This document shows positions 1 through 8,253 of a stretch of 64,000 bases of DNA, in pieces. The notes beneath the pieces were generated by a model, which was given only the letters and a program-made list of their open reading frames with translations, was not told the origin of the DNA and ran no database searches. Each line of letters starts with the position of its first letter. The first letter of the stretch is position 1. The position numbers were made by a program, and so were the translations under genes. Source of the stretch: Mariniflexile maritimum (GTDB lineage Bacteria; Bacteroidota; Bacteroidia; Flavobacteriales; Flavobacteriaceae); contig NZ_WRPN01000004.1 in the NCBI RefSeq assembly GCF_009746565.1, forward strand, positions 186,001 to 250,000, in the 5' to 3' direction.

Positions 1-1
1 G

Positions 2-766
2 GTAGGCTCAATGGCCAATTGTGGCAACCCAATGACGGTTTTAAATACCATTGTTGCAAAACAACTAATAGATTTTAAAAAGGAAGTTGACCAATTAATA
101 GAGAAAAAGGACTTAAAAAAAGATGAGGCTGTTTTTAACGTCCTGCGCGAGTATATAAAATCTACCAAAGCCATTTTGTTTGAAGGCAATGGTTACGGAA
201 AAGCTTGGGAAGATGAAGCAAAAAAGCGCGGATTGAGCAATAATAAAACCACTCCAGAGGCATTGAAGGCAAAAATTTCAAAGAAATCCTTAGCGTTGTT
301 TGAGGAAATGAATGTGATGAGTAAAATTGAATCGCAAGCACGTTATGAAATTGAAATGGAAGCCTACATCATGCACATCCAAATTGAAGGTCGGGTGTTG
401 GGCGATATTGCACGCAACCATATTGTGCCAACAGCGGTTAAATACCAAAACGTTTTGATAGAGAACGTAAAAGGTTTAAAGGAAATTTTTGAGGAAAAGT
501 TCAGAACTGTTTCAAAGGAACAGATTAACTTGATTGAAGAAATTTCCAGCCATATTGAAAATATCAATGCCAATGTAACTAAAATGACCAACGAGCGCAA
601 AAAAGCAAACGCCATAGAAGACCTTGAGGCCAAAGCACTTGCTTATTGCCATAAAGTAAGGCCCTTGTTTGATGATATTCGCAGGCATTGCGATAAATTG
701 GAACTGCTTGTTGATGATGAGATTTGGCCACTAACCAAGTACAGGGAATTATTGTTTACAAGATAA
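2..766 (+). CDS. glnN: Glutamine synthetase type III, C-terminal part (5' end outside window)
   Basis: This is the last ~254 residues of an ATP-dependent glutamine synthetase, which makes glutamine from glutamate and ammonia in the cytosol. The frame is open to the left edge and reads V-G-S before the first Met, so the Met at base 11 is internal and the gene starts upstream. Recognisable GSIII C-terminal features are a conserved start resembling GSxANCxxPMTVLNT, the YGKAWEDEAKKRGL segment, the RYEIEMEAYIMHIQIE segment and ARNHIVPTAVKYQN. These belong to the GSIII family (about 730 residues) common in Bacteroidota, not to GSI. Mostly helical and charged, as expected for this region. The family assignment is from sequence recognition; the catalytic core is not in view. 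Confidence 0.9.
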   Translation, partial: VGSMANCGNPMTVLNTIVAKQLIDFKKEVDQLIEKKDLKKDEAVFNVLREYIKSTKAILFEGNGYGKAWEDEAKKRGLSNNKTTPEALKAKISKKSLALFEEMNVMSKIESQARYEIEMEAYIMHIQIEGRVLGDIARNHIVPTAVKYQNVLIENVKGLKEIFEEKFRTVSKEQINLIEEISSHIENINANVTKMTNERKKANAIEDLEAKALAYCHKVRPLFDDIRRHCDKLELLVDDEIWPLTKYRELLFTR

Positions 767-851
767 ATTCTTGGTACGCGTAGTTTCAGTCGCAGTTTTA
801 AAAATCGTAAATCGTAAATCAAAAAAAGCCATGTTTTTTAATTCAAAAAAC

Positions 852-859
852 TAACTTTG
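852..859 (+). promoter_or_regulatory. Putative -7 element (TAACTTTG) of purM
   Basis: TAACTTTG fits the Bacteroidota -7 consensus TAnnTTTG and lies 17 bases before the purM ATG, giving a very short leader. No convincing -33 TTG is seen, so only this half is supported. Confidence 0.5.
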
Positions 860-876
860 CACCACAACACAACATT

Positions 877-2055
877 ATGAGTCAAGAAGTTTCAAAACGC
901 TATGCGCAACGTGGTGTTTCGGCATCCAAAGAAGATGTGCACAACGCCATAAAAAATAGCGATAAAGGATTGTTCCCTAAGGCATTCTGCAAAATTGTTC
1001 CCGATTATTTAACCAATGATGATGCTTATTGCCTCGTGATGCATGCCGATGGCGCGGGAACAAAATCGTCGCTTGCCTACATGTACTGGAAAGAAACCGG
1101 CGATATTTCGGTTTGGAAGGGGATAGCCCAAGATGCGTTGATTATGAATATTGACGACTTACTTTGTGTTGGCATAACCGATAATATCATGCTCTCCTCA
1201 ACAATTGGCAGGAACAAAAATCGAATTCCCGGTGAAGTCATTGCAGCCATCATTAAAGGTACTGAAGACTTGATTTCTGAACTGAAAGATTTTGGTATTA
1301 CCATACATGCTACGGGTGGTGAAACGGCCGATGTGGGCGATTTGGTGCGAACCATTATTGTCGATTCTACCGTAATGGCGCGAATAAAGCGCAGCGAGGT
1401 TATCGATAATGCGAATATTAAAGCTGGCGATGTGATTGTTGGTTTGGAAAGTTTCGGTCAGGCAACTTATGAAAAAGACTATAACGGTGGCATGGGCAGT
1501 AACGGGCTCACCTCGGCGCGCCATGACGTGTTCAGTAGTTATTTGGCTGAAAAATATCCTGAAAGCTTCGATGCGGCATTACCCCAGGATTTAGTGTATT
1601 CTGGAAGGGTAAAACTAACCGATGCCGTGCAAGATGCTCCGGTAAATGCAGGTAAACTGGTTTTGTCGCCTACGCGAACCTATGCGCCCATCATCAAAAA
1701 AATACTTTCAAAATATAAAAGCGATCAAATTCATGGAATGGTGCACTGCTCGGGTGGAGCGCAAACAAAGGTCCTTCATTTTGTAGATCAATTCCATATC
1801 ATCAAAGATAATATGTTTCCTATTCCACCCTTGTTCAAATTAATTCAGGAACAAAGCAAAACCGACTGGAAAGAAATGTACCAAGTGTTCAACTGTGGCC
1901 ACCGCATGGAATTGTATGTTGCGCCCGAAATTGCCGACGCTATTATTGAAATATCGAAATCATTCCATGTAAACGCTAAAATTATCGGACGTGTAGAGGC
2001 GTCAAATACCAAAAGGCTAACAATAAAAAGTGAGTTTGGGGAGTTTAGTTATTAA
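877..2055 (+). CDS. purM: AIR synthase (phosphoribosylformylglycinamidine cyclo-ligase) family protein
   Basis: Closes formylglycinamidine ribonucleotide to aminoimidazole ribonucleotide with ATP, step five of purine synthesis, in the cytosol. The 392-residue protein starts MSQEVSKRYAQRGVS and carries the glycine/aspartate-rich N-terminal half (HADGAGTKSS, then NIDDLLCVGI) and a GGETADVGD motif, followed by a second PurM-like domain with HCSGGAQTK. It is about 45 residues longer than E. coli PurM, as in the Bacteroidota branch often labelled AIR synthase-related. It follows glnN on the same strand, with a 110-base spacer and its own promoter-like element. The next gene, an envelope protein, is probably unrelated in function. 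The exact reaction is inferred from the family. Confidence 0.85.
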   Translation: MSQEVSKRYAQRGVSASKEDVHNAIKNSDKGLFPKAFCKIVPDYLTNDDAYCLVMHADGAGTKSSLAYMYWKETGDISVWKGIAQDALIMNIDDLLCVGITDNIMLSSTIGRNKNRIPGEVIAAIIKGTEDLISELKDFGITIHATGGETADVGDLVRTIIVDSTVMARIKRSEVIDNANIKAGDVIVGLESFGQATYEKDYNGGMGSNGLTSARHDVFSSYLAEKYPESFDAALPQDLVYSGRVKLTDAVQDAPVNAGKLVLSPTRTYAPIIKKILSKYKSDQIHGMVHCSGGAQTKVLHFVDQFHIIKDNMFPIPPLFKLIQEQSKTDWKEMYQVFNCGHRMELYVAPEIADAIIEISKSFHVNAKIIGRVEASNTKRLTIKSEFGEFSY

Positions 2056-2126
2056 GCTATTTTTCTTTTTCAAACGGAACGGTTTTTGATAACTAGAATA
2101 GTTTATTAAATCAATCAAATATAAAA

Positions 2127-3086
2127 ATGAGGAACGTTTTTTTGATAACTGTATGTTTATCTTTACAGTTTATCCACGCACAGCCCGATTCATTATTCTT
2201 AAAATCGAAAGCTCCAAAATACGATGGCCCCGTTTGGGCTCAAAAAAACAAAGCATTGGTTAATTTAAGCCAAGTATCTTTTTCAAATTGGAATTCGGGT
2301 GGTAGTAACTCTATTTCAGGTCTTTTGGGCATGGAATCGTCAGCCAATTATACCGATAAATATTTTACATGGCGTAACAACGGACTGCTGAAGTACGGTA
2401 TTAATAAGCAGCAATCCAGGGAGTTGAGAAAAACAGACGATTTATTGGAGATTAATTCCGATATTGGTTTTAAGCCCGATAGCATCTCCAATTGGTTCTA
2501 TTCTGCAAAACTTAATTTCCGGACCCAATTAACAAACGGTTATAAATACCCCAATACCGATGAACCTATTTCCCGATTTTTGGCTCCGGGATACCTGTTT
2601 TTTGGTGGCGGCATGGAGTATGGTAAAAATATAGACAAACTGTCGTTTTACTTTTCGCCACTAACATTGAAAGCCACCTTTGTTTTGGATGAAGAGCTTG
2701 CGAACGCCGGCAAATTTGGTGTAACTCCTGCGGTTTATGATGCCGATGGCAATGTAATTGTTGCGGGCGAACGTGTTAAAAAAGAGGTTGGAATCTTAAT
2801 AAACAACGGCTACGAAATGGATGTGGCTACCAATATAAAGATGAAACAACAAGTAAGTCTATATACCGATTATATCAATAAGTTTGGTAATGTGGATGTT
2901 GATTGGAGGGTCGATTTTGATTTTAAGGTGAATCATTTCGTTAAAGCCACATTGGGCTCGCATTTACGATACGACAATGATGTTAAAACATCCAAACCCT
3001 CGGCGGTCGCTGGCGAAGTTGATGAAGCCGGTGCCAAAGTGCAATGGAAACAGTTCCTGGGCATTGGCTTTGCGGTAGATTTTTAA
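2127..3086 (+). CDS. DUF3078 outer-membrane protein
   Basis: A 319-residue secreted protein with a Sec signal peptide (about residues 1-18, cut after HAQ). The rest alternates short polar and aromatic strands ending in a hydrophobic/aromatic C-terminus (IGFAVDF), as outer-membrane beta-barrels do. The early W-x-Q-K/N-x-A-L-V-N-L-S-Q segment followed by FSNWNSGGSNSISG is typical of DUF3078, a Bacteroidota family of unknown function. No catalytic motif is seen. It stands alone between purM (71 bases upstream) and nrdJ. The beta-barrel interpretation is inference from the strand pattern; function and ligand are unknown. Confidence 0.75.
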   Translation: MRNVFLITVCLSLQFIHAQPDSLFLKSKAPKYDGPVWAQKNKALVNLSQVSFSNWNSGGSNSISGLLGMESSANYTDKYFTWRNNGLLKYGINKQQSRELRKTDDLLEINSDIGFKPDSISNWFYSAKLNFRTQLTNGYKYPNTDEPISRFLAPGYLFFGGGMEYGKNIDKLSFYFSPLTLKATFVLDEELANAGKFGVTPAVYDADGNVIVAGERVKKEVGILINNGYEMDVATNIKMKQQVSLYTDYINKFGNVDVDWRVDFDFKVNHFVKATLGSHLRYDNDVKTSKPSAVAGEVDEAGAKVQWKQFLGIGFAVDF

Positions 3087-3220
3087 ATGAGGTTTTGTTT
3101 TTGGTTTTTAAAAAATTTGTTAACTTTTTTATGTTAATAAATAATTAAAACACTAATAATCAATTATTTAAGTTAAAACCTCTGTAAACTTTATGATTTT
3201 AATCATGTATTAAGTTAAAG

Positions 3221-3228
3221 TAATTTTG
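3221..3228 (+). promoter_or_regulatory. Putative -7 element (TAATTTTG) of nrdJ
   Basis: TAATTTTG matches TAnnTTTG 44 bases before the nrdJ start. The 186-base leader was read for a cobalamin riboswitch and no B12-box or long pseudoknot-like structure is apparent. Confidence 0.45.
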
Positions 3229-3272
3229 TTATTTTAGTGCTTTATTTAACATAACCACAAATTAAAATAACA

Positions 3273-5825
3273 ATGAATTCAGAAGTTGCCAAAACGCCAC
3301 CAAAAACCTATTCGCAAGACGAAGCTTTCAAGGCTTCCTTAAACTATTTCAACCAAGACGATCTAGCGGCGCGTGTATGGTTGAACAAGTATGCCCTTAA
3401 AGACTCCCAAGGAAATCTTTATGAACTAACGCCAAACGATATGCACCGCCGTATTGCAAAAGAATTGGCTAGGGTTGAAAAAAAGTATGCGAATCCGCTA
3501 TCCGAAGATGAAATTTTCGACCTTATCAAAGATTTTAAATACATCGTTCCGCAAGGTAGCCCCATGGCCGGTATTGGCAACCCGTATCAAATAGCTTCCC
3601 TTTCAAATTGTTTCGTTATTGGAAATGCAGGCGATTCCGATTCGTATGGCGGCATCATGAAAATCGACCAAGAGCAAGTGCAACTTATGAAACGTCGTGG
3701 TGGCGTTGGTCACGATTTATCGCACATTCGCCCCAAAGGTTCGGCTGTAAAAAATTCAGCGTTAACCTCTACGGGTATCGTTCCTTTTATGGAGCGCTAT
3801 TCCAATTCAACCAGGGAAGTAGCACAAGATGGGCGCCGTGGGGCACTCATGCTTTCGGTTTCTATCAACCATCCCGACTCGGAAGATTTCATCAATGCAA
3901 AATTGGAACAAGGCAAGGTAACCGGCGCTAATGTATCGGTAAGGATTGATGATGGTTTTATGAAAGCTGTTAAAAACGGTACCGATTATACCCAAAAATA
4001 TCCCATTTTTAGCGACCATCCAAAAGTTTCAAAAACCATTGATGCCAATTCATTGTGGAAAAAAATTGTTTACAATGCGTGGAAATCGGCCGAACCCGGT
4101 ATTCTGTTCTGGGATACCATTATTAATGAATCGGTACCCGATTGTTATGCCGATTTAGGTTATAAAACCGTATCGACCAATCCGTGTGGCGAAATTCCGT
4201 TGTGCCCTTATGATTCCTGTCGTTTGTTGGCCATCAATTTGTTTTCGTATGTCGATCATCCTTTCACCAAGGAAGCTAGTTTCAATTTCAATTTATTCAA
4301 AAAGCACGTGGCAGCGGCCCAACGCATGATGGACGATATCATCGATTTGGAACTGGAAAAAATAGATAACATTCTCGTTAAAATAGACGAAGATCCCGAA
4401 TTGGATGAGGTTAAAGCCACCGAGCGCAATTTATGGATCAATATAAAACGAAAAGCACAAGAGGGCAGGCGTACCGGAATTGGCATTACTGCCGAAGGCG
4501 ATATGTTGGCCGCTTTGGGCATTAAATATGGTAGTGAAGCCGGCAACGCGTTTTCGCTGGAAGTGCACAAAACCATCGCGCTTGAAGCCTACCGGGGCTC
4601 GGTACATTTAGCGAAAGATCGTGGCGCGTTTTTGGTTTTTGATGCCGAACGTGAAAAAAACAACCCTTTCATCCAACGTTTGAAGGAAGCCGACAGCAAA
4701 TTGTATTATGAAATGTTGGAATACGGTAGAAGGAACATTGCCCTATTAACCATCGCGCCAACAGGCACTACCAGTTTGATGACGCAAACCACCTCGGGCA
4801 TCGAACCTGTATTTTTGCCTGTTTACAAGCGAAGAAGAAAAGTGAACCCCAACGATAAAGAAGCCCGCGTGGATTTTGTGGATGAAGTAGGCGATTCATG
4901 GGAAGAATATGTGGTGTTCCATCACCGTTTCAAACAATGGATGGAGGTAAACGGCATCGACACGACGGTGAATTATACACAAAAGGAAATCGATAAATTA
5001 ATAAAAAAATCGCCCTACCATAAAGCCACGTCCAATGATGTGGATTGGATGAGCAAAGTGAGCATGCAAGGCGCTATTCAGAAATGGGTGGACCACTCGA
5101 TAAGCGTTACCATAAACTTGCCCAACGATGCCACCGAAGAATTGGTTGGAGCCCTGTACTTAAAAGCTTGGGAAGTGGGCTGCAAAGGTGTTACCGTGTA
5201 TCGCGACGGTTCGCGTTCGGGCGTGTTGCTTGCCAATGATGAAAAAGAGGAAAAGCCCCAAGAAGGACTAACCCCATTTCCAACTAAGCGTCCGCAAACC
5301 TTGGAGGCCGATGTGGTACGTTTCCAAAACAGCAAAGAAAAATGGATTGCTTTTATTGGGTTGATCGATGGGAAGCCATACGAAATATTTACCGGTTTGG
5401 CCGATGATGAAGATGGGATTTTAATACCGCGTTGGGTTGAGGATGGTTTGATCATCAAAAACAGAAATGAAGATGGCACTTCGCGTTACGATTTCCAATA
5501 TCAAAACATCCGGGGCTACAAAACCACCATTGAAGGGTTGTCGCATAAATTTAACCCAGAATTCTGGAACTATGCCAAACTTATATCAAGTACCTTGCGC
5601 CATGGCATGCCCATCGATAAAATTGTCGATTTAATCAACAGTTTACAACTCGATAGTGCCTCAATAAATACGTGGAAAAACGGGGTAGTGCGCGCCCTAA
5701 AACGCTATGTGGAAGATGGCACGCAAGCCAAAGGCCATACCTGTGAAAATTGTAAATCTGAAAATTTAATATACCAAGAAGGCTGCTTAACCTGTAAAGA
5801 TTGTGGCTCTTCTAAATGTGGGTAA
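3273..5825 (+). CDS. nrdJ: Class II (adenosylcobalamin-dependent) ribonucleotide reductase
   Basis: Reduces ribonucleotides to deoxyribonucleotides using a radical generated from adenosylcobalamin, so no separate radical subunit or oxygen is needed. The 850-residue chain has the class II barrel: a redox cysteine near residue 113 (SNCFV), the NPCGEIPL finger loop (N303, C305, E307), GTGITAEGD-like and APTGTTS phosphate-binding segments. It ends in a zinc-ribbon tail with CxxC pairs (CENC, CKDC, then a C-terminal cysteine), which is typical of the long NrdJ form and is thought to reduce the active-site disulphide. It is monocistronic, with its own promoter and a strong terminator. No nrdA/nrdB genes are in this window. 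The long length and tail support NrdJ over class I. Confidence 0.92.
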   Translation: MNSEVAKTPPKTYSQDEAFKASLNYFNQDDLAARVWLNKYALKDSQGNLYELTPNDMHRRIAKELARVEKKYANPLSEDEIFDLIKDFKYIVPQGSPMAGIGNPYQIASLSNCFVIGNAGDSDSYGGIMKIDQEQVQLMKRRGGVGHDLSHIRPKGSAVKNSALTSTGIVPFMERYSNSTREVAQDGRRGALMLSVSINHPDSEDFINAKLEQGKVTGANVSVRIDDGFMKAVKNGTDYTQKYPIFSDHPKVSKTIDANSLWKKIVYNAWKSAEPGILFWDTIINESVPDCYADLGYKTVSTNPCGEIPLCPYDSCRLLAINLFSYVDHPFTKEASFNFNLFKKHVAAAQRMMDDIIDLELEKIDNILVKIDEDPELDEVKATERNLWINIKRKAQEGRRTGIGITAEGDMLAALGIKYGSEAGNAFSLEVHKTIALEAYRGSVHLAKDRGAFLVFDAEREKNNPFIQRLKEADSKLYYEMLEYGRRNIALLTIAPTGTTSLMTQTTSGIEPVFLPVYKRRRKVNPNDKEARVDFVDEVGDSWEEYVVFHHRFKQWMEVNGIDTTVNYTQKEIDKLIKKSPYHKATSNDVDWMSKVSMQGAIQKWVDHSISVTINLPNDATEELVGALYLKAWEVGCKGVTVYRDGSRSGVLLANDEKEEKPQEGLTPFPTKRPQTLEADVVRFQNSKEKWIAFIGLIDGKPYEIFTGLADDEDGILIPRWVEDGLIIKNRNEDGTSRYDFQYQNIRGYKTTIEGLSHKFNPEFWNYAKLISSTLRHGMPIDKIVDLINSLQLDSASINTWKNGVVRALKRYVEDGTQAKGHTCENCKSENLIYQEGCLTCKDCGSSKCG

Positions 5826-5848
5826 TGAGATTTTGAAATACAGTAAAG

Positions 5849-5892
5849 AAAGGAAGTTGATTTTATATTGACTTCCTTTTTTTTTTTTTTTT
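5849..5892 (+). terminator. Rho-independent terminator after nrdJ
   Basis: A perfect 9-bp stem (AAAGGAAGT with ACTTCCTTT, loop 13) runs straight into a 16-base T tract starting within the 3' arm. It begins 24 bases after the nrdJ stop. Confidence 0.9.
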
Positions 5893-5939
5893 GGTTTATT
5901 GGTTCGTTTAACGTTTATGTATAAAGAAATTTGCGTGTT

Positions 5940-6046
5940 TGTGTATGCCATTTTTCGTCTTGAGAATGAAGATAGCAGAAAAGAACCAAACTTTTGGTTA
6001 AGCTCTTAACTGCTATTTTTTATATAACGTGTTGTGGTTTGTATTT
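5940..6046 (-). repeat. Structured 3' repeat, copy A
   Basis: On the minus strand this begins at the stop codon of the next gene and reads AAATACAAACCACAACACG, then TATATAAAAAATAGCAG, an imperfect hairpin, and CTGCTATCTT. The 67-base core (5969-6035) matches copy B (43465-43531, plus strand) at about 59 or 60 of 67 positions by eye. The outer arms AATAGCAG/CTGCTAT pair and the apical stem AACCAA/TTGGTT closes an AAGT loop. Similarity to copies B and C continues weakly beyond the hairpin (a GACGAAAAATGGCATAC-like stretch). Confidence 0.8.
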
Positions 6047-6475
6047 TTAATAATCTATCCACCAAACACGTGTTCGTTTATATGAACAATCAGTTATTTT
6101 TTCAATTATGTATATGTATTCGAAAATCTGATTATACGATTCAATTATTCTTATTTTACCTGTTTTTTCTTTTCTTTCTTTTTCAATCATTTTATCAATA
6201 ATATTATTTCCTTCTTTATTTAAATTTTGGACTGTTGTGAATTTTATGTTTTTATATTTCTTTGAAGAAATAGTATCAACTTGATTGAATCTTTTGGTAT
6301 CAAACATATTACCATATATTTTGTAATATTTGATTTTGTTTTTTAAAATTAAACTATCTTTTGCACTGTTAAAAAACAAATATTTATCAGATTTATTTTG
6401 AGCATAAATAATATCATTAGTTAAAAAGATTATTAAAATAGTAATCGTTATTTTAATCACAAGTTTTGCTTCCAT
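6047..6475 (-). CDS. Small secreted protein of unknown function
   Basis: A 142-residue lysine- and isoleucine-rich protein. The start chosen is the Met at 6475, which gives a good signal peptide (MEAKLVIKITITILIIF up to YAQ); an upstream in-frame Met at 6490 would add five polar residues. The coding region overlaps the 3' end of the zincin-like lipoprotein gene by 23 bases, so the two are likely cotranscribed and translationally coupled. No motif is recognised. Composition is very AT-rich compared with purM or prfA, consistent with transferred DNA. As the small downstream partner of a putative protease it could be an inhibitor or immunity protein, but that is only inference from position. Confidence 0.6.
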   Translation of the reverse strand: MEAKLVIKITITILIIFLTNDIIYAQNKSDKYLFFNSAKDSLILKNKIKYYKIYGNMFDTKRFNQVDTISSKKYKNIKFTTVQNLNKEGNNIIDKMIEKERKEKTGKIRIIESYNQIFEYIYIIEKITDCSYKRTRVWWIDY

Positions 6476-7949
6476 TTGCTTTGTAGTCATTTATTGTTTG
6501 AATTATTCTATTTTGTTCATCAGCGGATAATTTATTCCAAGCATCAGTATATATTTGGTCATGTTCATTTGTAGAATTATGATCAGGAATGTTTGCTAAA
6601 CCTTCCCAAGCCATGTCATTGTAGAATTGATCAGAATGTCTGGCATTGTCAAATTGTTTTAATCCTTCAGCGATTGTAGCTCTATAAAATGCTGCCATTT
6701 GTTGGTGATCCCAATTCTTTTTGTACCTAAAGAAATCATAAATTCCAGGAAAGTCCTCTTTTGAAACTTTTCCTTCGTTTCTATAAACAAATTCCCATAA
6801 TCTTGCATGAATTCCTTCGTGAATAATTGTACGAGCTAAACCTAAAGCTGTCCTATCACCAATTGTGTTAGAATTAATGTTAATAATAAAGGTGTTTGGA
6901 ATACCACTATTTAGAGGTGTAGCAGTTGATGCATTTGTTGAATCACTGAGAGTTGAAGACATTTGAAATATTAGATTGAACTGTGATGGCCTGTCTCCAT
7001 CTTTAAAATTTTCAAGAATCCAATTAATATTATTTTTGCTATCCACCATTTTATTGTACACACAATCTGCCTTTCCTGTAAGTCCAGTCGCATCAATCTT
7101 ATCCTCCACTTCATTTTCGATCAAGATAACATCGGCATCATCCTCATAAACGCCGCCTGAGGTTTTTTTAGTGTAGATGCCTTCGTTATTATACCCATAA
7201 GGGTTTACCTCAGGCAGTGAACCGCCATTTGAAATGCAAACTTCCTCATAAACATAACCCGTGAACTGTGTATGTGTATATTCAATATAGGTTGTATGAT
7301 CCATTGTGTAGACTTTATACCAATCTGTATAGGTTGGAATGGCAATGGTTTCGCAGTTTGGTTCCTCCCTGCTGGCCAATGATGAGTTGGAGCTTCTCTT
7401 TGTCTTGAAAGGCATAATGTCAATAAGATTACCTTTGTTGAGTTTTTTTGAAAAAACAAGCTTTTTGTTTCTGTCCAATAAATGGACAATACCAGTAAAA
7501 TTTTCTGAATTACTAAAACTAACCTCTGAATTGATTAAGCTATCATTTGTGGTATCTACGTTTTGATAGAATTTTATAGTATAAAAATTGGACTCACCAG
7601 TATCATTAACGGTGGCCATGACTTTGTATTTGGTATAATAACCTCCTTTTTGCTGTACTTTGTTTAATTGATTTGGATTGAAAGTGGAAGTGAAATTGAC
7701 TGAAAACTCATAGTAAGAGGATTTCAATTCGTCTGAGTATAGTTTTTTTGGATTATCCAAATCGACGGTATATTCATAAGGGATTAAATTGCTAAAATCA
7801 CTTTGGTTGAATAAATGCTCTATTTGTAAAGGTTCGCTATTTTCTGGATTAACCTCGTAGTTGTCTTTTTCACAATTATAGGTAATGAGAAGTATGCAGG
7901 ATAGTATGATTACTGATTTTAAATAGCTTTTTAGTTTTTTTGTTTTCAT
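6453..7949 (-). CDS. Putative zinc metallopeptidase lipoprotein
   Basis: A 498-residue lipoprotein: basic N-terminus, hydrophobic segment and a lipobox ending at the cysteine in TYNCEKD, so it should be anchored in the envelope. Near residues 377-381 it has HEGIH, a match to the zincin signature HExxH, within a predicted helix (ARTIIHEGIHARLWE). A downstream third ligand is not certain; E/D/H candidates follow (the WDHQQM and AEGLKQF segments). The first ~370 residues are beta-rich and low-similarity, resembling an accessory or binding region. AT-rich, sits between nrdJ and prfA with the small secreted gene overlapping its end. I do not recognise a named family, and protease activity is inferred from the motif only. 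Confidence 0.65.
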   Translation of the reverse strand: MKTKKLKSYLKSVIILSCILLITYNCEKDNYEVNPENSEPLQIEHLFNQSDFSNLIPYEYTVDLDNPKKLYSDELKSSYYEFSVNFTSTFNPNQLNKVQQKGGYYTKYKVMATVNDTGESNFYTIKFYQNVDTTNDSLINSEVSFSNSENFTGIVHLLDRNKKLVFSKKLNKGNLIDIMPFKTKRSSNSSLASREEPNCETIAIPTYTDWYKVYTMDHTTYIEYTHTQFTGYVYEEVCISNGGSLPEVNPYGYNNEGIYTKKTSGGVYEDDADVILIENEVEDKIDATGLTGKADCVYNKMVDSKNNINWILENFKDGDRPSQFNLIFQMSSTLSDSTNASTATPLNSGIPNTFIININSNTIGDRTALGLARTIIHEGIHARLWEFVYRNEGKVSKEDFPGIYDFFRYKKNWDHQQMAAFYRATIAEGLKQFDNARHSDQFYNDMAWEGLANIPDHNSTNEHDQIYTDAWNKLSADEQNRIIQTINDYKANGSKTCD

Positions 7950-8253
7950 AAAGTGACCGTTGTTTAAAATTAATAAAATGTTTGTTAGTCTGCCCTATAT
8001 GAATCTCAACGTCTTGATATGAAATTTTTTATCTAATGTTAAACGAAGTTCGACTATTTTTCGCGTAAAGTCAAGTTTCAATTGCTTAAAAATTAGGTTG
8101 TTTTTTGCACTTCTATCGCCTTTTAAAATTTATGCAATTATTCACAGTAAATCTTAAAATTACTATTTTCACAACATCCTTCCCAATACTAACCAACCAA
8201 CAATAAAAAATCCATAAATTATCGTATTTTTGACCCACAATTTAAAAAAGTAA
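7950..8253. other. Divergent intergenic region with promoter-like element for prfA
   Basis: These 304 bases separate the minus-strand zincin gene from prfA. TATTTTTG at 8225-8232 fits the Bacteroidota -7 box, 21 bases before the prfA ATG. No ORF, RNA fold or repeat matching other parts of the window was seen. Confidence 0.5.

Noticed and set aside
364-633. Minus-strand ORF opposite glnN
   Set aside because: Shadow of the strongly conserved glutamine synthetase frame.
3087-3272. Cobalamin riboswitch before nrdJ
   Set aside because: No B12-box-like segment or suitable long fold could be seen in the 186-base leader.
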